Source: Belnapia sp. F-4-1 (lineage in GTDB: Bacteria; Pseudomonadota; Alphaproteobacteria; Acetobacterales; Acetobacteraceae). Taken from it: a stretch of DNA of 64,000 nucleotides. The notes beneath the pieces are model-generated. The model was given only the letters and a program-made list of their open reading frames with translations, did not search any database and had not been told where the DNA came from. How positions within the stretch are numbered: the stretch's first letter is position 1; each line of letters begins with the position of its first letter. The position numbers and the translations under genes were made by a program. Positions 61,639 to 64,000 of the stretch are shown here, piece after piece. The stretch lies in contig NZ_KN676113.1 of assembly GCF_000802185.1 (NCBI RefSeq), positions 2,543,011 to 2,607,010 on the forward strand. The letters run 5' to 3'.

Positions 61639-62541
61639 ATGAGCTGGAATCATGCGAGCCATGCGGGTTTCGGTGGGCTGCCGCTCGCCGCGCTGCGCGC
61701 CTTCGAGGCGGCGGCGCGGCATGGCAGCTTCCAGTCCGGGGCCGCGGAGATCGGGCTGACGCCCTCGGCCGTCAGCCATCACGTGCGCGGACTGGAAGCG
61801 ACGCTGGGTGTGCCGCTTTTCCGCCGCCTGCATCGCGGCGTGGCGCTGACCCCGGCCGGGGCGAGCCTGGCTGCCTCCCTTGCCGATGGGTTCGGCGCCA
61901 TCGCCGCCGCCTATGCCGCGGCCCGGGCGCCGCGCGGTCCGCTCGCCGTCTCCGGCGCGCCGGTCTTCGCCGCGCGCTGGCTGCTGCCGGCGATGGACGC
62001 GCTGCGGCGCGAGGGGATCGAGCTGCGGGTGGAGCTTTCCAGCCGCGCGGCCGACCTCGAGAGCGGCGCCTGCGACGTCGCCATCCGCATGGGGCGGCGG
62101 CCGCCGGCGCATCTGGCCTCGGAGCGGCTGGCCTCGACCACGGCCGTGCTGCTCGCCTCGCCGGGGCGGATGGCCGGAAGGACGGCGCTGACGCCGGCGG
62201 AGATCGCCGAGGGGCCATTGCTCGGCATCAAGCCGCTGGCGGAGTTCTGGCCGCGGGTGCTGGCGCGCCTCGGCCTGCCGGAGGGACCGCGCCAGCAGAT
62301 CGTCTCCGATTCCATGGAGGCGGCGCTGCGCATGGCGGAGGGCGGCTTCGGAATCGGCTTCGCGCCGGAGGTGGCGGTGCAGGACCGCATCGCCGCCGGC
62401 ACGCTCTGCCTCGCCCATCCGCGGCGCTTCGGCGGCAATGGGCAATCCTATTGGTTCGTCACCCGGCCGGAGGCCGCCGCGCAGCCGGCCATCCGCCGGC
62501 TGCGGGAGTGGCTGAAGGCGGCGCTCGCCTCAGCGGGGTAG
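61639..62541 (+). CDS. LysR-family transcriptional regulator (GcvA-like)
   Basis: A 300-residue LysR-type regulator. The winged helix-turn-helix is at about residues 14-72 ('LAALRAFEAAARHGSFQSGA', 'LTPSAVSHHVRGLEATLGV', 'PLFRRLHRGVALTPAG'), followed by a periplasmic-binding-protein-like effector domain ('PVFAARWLLPAMDAL'). The pattern fits the GcvA/AmpR subgroup. It is divergent from the MFS transporter, its likely target. Its 3' end overlaps the convergent metC by 12 bases. Confidence 0.93.
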   Translation: MSWNHASHAGFGGLPLAALRAFEAAARHGSFQSGAAEIGLTPSAVSHHVRGLEATLGVPLFRRLHRGVALTPAGASLAASLADGFGAIAAAYAAARAPRGPLAVSGAPVFAARWLLPAMDALRREGIELRVELSSRAADLESGACDVAIRMGRRPPAHLASERLASTTAVLLASPGRMAGRTALTPAEIAEGPLLGIKPLAEFWPRVLARLGLPEGPRQQIVSDSMEAALRMAEGGFGIGFAPEVAVQDRIAAGTLCLAHPRRFGGNGQSYWFVTRPEAAAQPAIRRLREWLKAALASAG

Positions 62542-63732
62542 GGTGGCGAGCGCCTGCTCCAGATCGGCGATGAGGTCCGCCGGCTCCTCGAGACCGATAT
62601 GCAGCCGCGCCATCGGCCCGCCGAACTCGCCCGTGCCGGCGCTGCGGGTGATGAAGCCCGTGGTCGGGATGGCGAGGCTCTCGAAGCCCCCCCAGCTCGC
62701 GCCGATGCCGAAGAGGGCGAGGCTGTCGATGACGCGCATCACATCCTCCATCGCATAGCGCGGCTGGAAGACGACGCCGAAGAGCGAGCAGGCGCCGGTG
62801 AAGTCGCGCTTCCAGATCGCATGCTGCGGATGGCTCGGCAGGGCAGGGTGCATCACCTGCATCACCTCCGGCCGCCCCTCCAGCCAGCGGGCGACCTCGA
62901 GCCCGCTCGCCTCCTGGCGCTTGAGCCTCACGGCCATGGTGCGGACGCCGCGCAGTGCCAGCCAGACATCGTCCGGCGAGGCATATTGGCCGAGCAGCGA
63001 GCCGGTGGTGCGCACGGCCTGCCAGTCGGCCTCGCTGTTCACCGTGACGCTGCCGAGCAGCACATCGGAATGGCCGCCGACATATTTGGTCAGCGCCTGG
63101 ATCGAGACGTCGACGCCATGCTGGAAGGGCATGAAGTGGTGGATGCCCCAGGTGTTGTCCATCAGCACCTTCACCCCGCGCGCATGGGCAGCGCGGGCGA
63201 TGGCCGGGATGTCCTGCACCTCGAAGGTGTGGCTGCCGGGGCTCTCGGTGTAGAAGACGCGGGTGTTCGGGCGAATCAGCGCGGCGGCGGCGGCCTCATC
63301 GACGGTCGGGTCGTAATAGGTCGTCTCGATGCCCCAGCCCTTGAGCAGCCCCTCGCAGATGTTGCGGGCCGGGCCATAGGCGCTGTCCGGCATCAGGCAG
63401 TGGTCGCCCGCCTTGAGATAGGCGAGCAGCGGCACCGCGACGGCGGCGAGGCCGGTGCCGACGACCAGGCAGCGCGTGCCGCCCTCGATCTCGGCGATGA
63501 CATCCTCGAAGGCGTAGTGCGTCGGGCCGCCCTGCGTCCCGTAGGTCATGTATTGTTCGAAGCGGTGCTTCGCGCCTTCGCGCCGCGCCTCGCAGTTGGG
63601 AAAGAGCACGGTGGAGCCGCGATGCACCGGCGGGTTCACGAAGCCATGCACATGCGTCCCCGCCCGGCCGGCATGGCTGAGACGGGTGGCGAAGCCCTGC
63701 GTCTTCGTCGAGGGGATGGAATCGTCCGGCAT
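62530..63732 (-). CDS. metC: cystathionine beta-lyase (PLP, trans-sulfuration family)
   Basis: A 400-residue PLP enzyme of the Cys/Met metabolism family. The PLP lysine is Lys216 in 'ALTKYVGGHSD', the Asp that binds the pyridine nitrogen lies in 'VLMDNTWG', and 'SAYGPARNICEGLLKGWG' is typical of MetC. It would cleave cystathionine to homocysteine, pyruvate and ammonia. The ATG at 63732 overlaps the stop of the sulfurtransferase gene (TGATG), so the two are coupled. An upstream in-frame start 13 codons earlier is less likely. Confidence 0.92.
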   Translation of the reverse strand: MPDDSIPSTKTQGFATRLSHAGRAGTHVHGFVNPPVHRGSTVLFPNCEARREGAKHRFEQYMTYGTQGGPTHYAFEDVIAEIEGGTRCLVVGTGLAAVAVPLLAYLKAGDHCLMPDSAYGPARNICEGLLKGWGIETTYYDPTVDEAAAAALIRPNTRVFYTESPGSHTFEVQDIPAIARAAHARGVKVLMDNTWGIHHFMPFQHGVDVSIQALTKYVGGHSDVLLGSVTVNSEADWQAVRTTGSLLGQYASPDDVWLALRGVRTMAVRLKRQEASGLEVARWLEGRPEVMQVMHPALPSHPQHAIWKRDFTGACSLFGVVFQPRYAMEDVMRVIDSLALFGIGASWGGFESLAIPTTGFITRSAGTGEFGGPMARLHIGLEEPADLIADLEQALATLPR

Positions 63733-64000
63733 CAGGCGTGCACCTTCGGGGTTTCGGGCCGCCCGGCCCATTCGGTCCAGGAGCCGTCATAGACGGCGGG
63801 CTCGGGGAAGCCGGCCTGCACCAGGCCGAGCGAGAGGATGCAGGCAGTGACGCCCGTGCCGCAGGAGGTGACGACCGGCCGCTCCATGGTGACGCCGGCC
63901 GCGGTGAAGCGGGCGCGCAGCGCCGCTGGCTCCAGCATGGTCTGGTCCGGCCGCAGCAACTCGTTGAAGGGCACGTTCGCCGCACCCGGCATGTGGCCGG
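63732..64000 (-). CDS. rhodanese-type sulfurtransferase (3-mercaptopyruvate sulfurtransferase-like), C-terminal part
   Basis: The gene runs off the right edge; 89 C-terminal residues are visible. They contain 'GHMPGAANVPFNELL', the rhodanese CH2-type motif, and the catalytic loop 'SCGTGVTA' with the persulfide-forming Cys; 'CGSGVTA' and 'CGTGVTA' mark mercaptopyruvate sulfurtransferases. 'YDGSWTEW' near the end is also conserved in SseA. It is upstream of and coupled to metC, so the pair joins sulfur amino-acid cleavage with sulfur transfer. Confidence 0.88.
   Translation of the reverse strand, partial: GHMPGAANVPFNELLRPDQTMLEPAALRARFTAAGVTMERPVVTSCGTGVTACILSLGLVQAGFPEPAVYDGSWTEWAGRPETPKVHA

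Overview
This 64 kb window is a very GC-rich, densely packed piece of a bacterial chromosome. The gene set fits an alphaproteobacterium of the Acetobacteraceae/Roseomonas type: peptide-type ABC binding proteins with Tat-like signals, a Bug-family binding protein, CoxL-like molybdenum hydroxylase, HpxZ, DUF35/thiolase-like pairs, and both GTG and TTG starts. The taxon is an inference from gene content and composition; no rRNA or tRNA gene is visible to confirm it. I saw no CRISPR array, intact transposase or phage gene.

Layout. (1) Bases 1-3951: tail of a methyltransferase, then cysD, a cysNC fusion and a sulfotransferase-like gene, a compact module for making and using the sulfate donor PAPS. 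(2) 3914-12395: acyl-CoA and small-molecule catabolism: a MaoC hydratase divergent from a thiolase-like/DUF35 pair, a nitronate monooxygenase, an LLM flavin monooxygenase, an amidohydrolase, an SDR, and an HxlR regulator divergent from a quinone-reductase-like enzyme. (3) 12493-15416: three cell-wall enzymes (YcbB-type L,D-transpeptidase, DUF882 peptidase, MepA). (4) 15523-36226: a 21 kb exopolysaccharide locus with an export lipoprotein, a Wzc-like tyrosine autokinase, GalE, two acyltransferases, an O-antigen ligase/polymerase, a type I secretion operon with a glycosidase, an outer-membrane beta-barrel, a WecG/TagA transferase, two GT2 enzymes, the priming undecaprenyl-phosphate sugar transferase and GtrA. 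An orphan AHH-type nuclease gene and a nested inverted repeat are embedded in it. (5) 36433-37300: a decayed GAF/histidine-kinase pseudogene. (6) 37369-51186: six tandem paralogous family-5 substrate-binding protein genes followed by one complete set of peptide-type ABC permeases and ATPases. (7) 51189-56377: a small membrane protein, a three-subunit molybdenum hydroxylase of the xanthine dehydrogenase family and a Bug-type binding protein. (8) 56400-64000: GH1-like glycosidase, hpxZ with a DadA-like oxidase, a two-domain cold-shock protein with a repetitive linker, MFS transporter divergent from a LysR regulator, and a sulfurtransferase/cystathionine beta-lyase pair.

How the parts work together. 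The exopolysaccharide genes cover priming, glycosyl transfer, acylation, polymerisation, length control and outer-membrane export. PAPS synthesis upstream could supply sulfate decoration, but a physical link to this polymer is inference. The six binding proteins most simply share one transporter, and the sixth, nearest the permeases, is the likeliest original partner. The most unusual items are that binding-protein array, the orphan AHH nuclease with its flanking nested inverted repeat, the T1SS operon with two unrecognised small proteins, and the cold-shock protein with a glycine/arginine-rich repeat linker.
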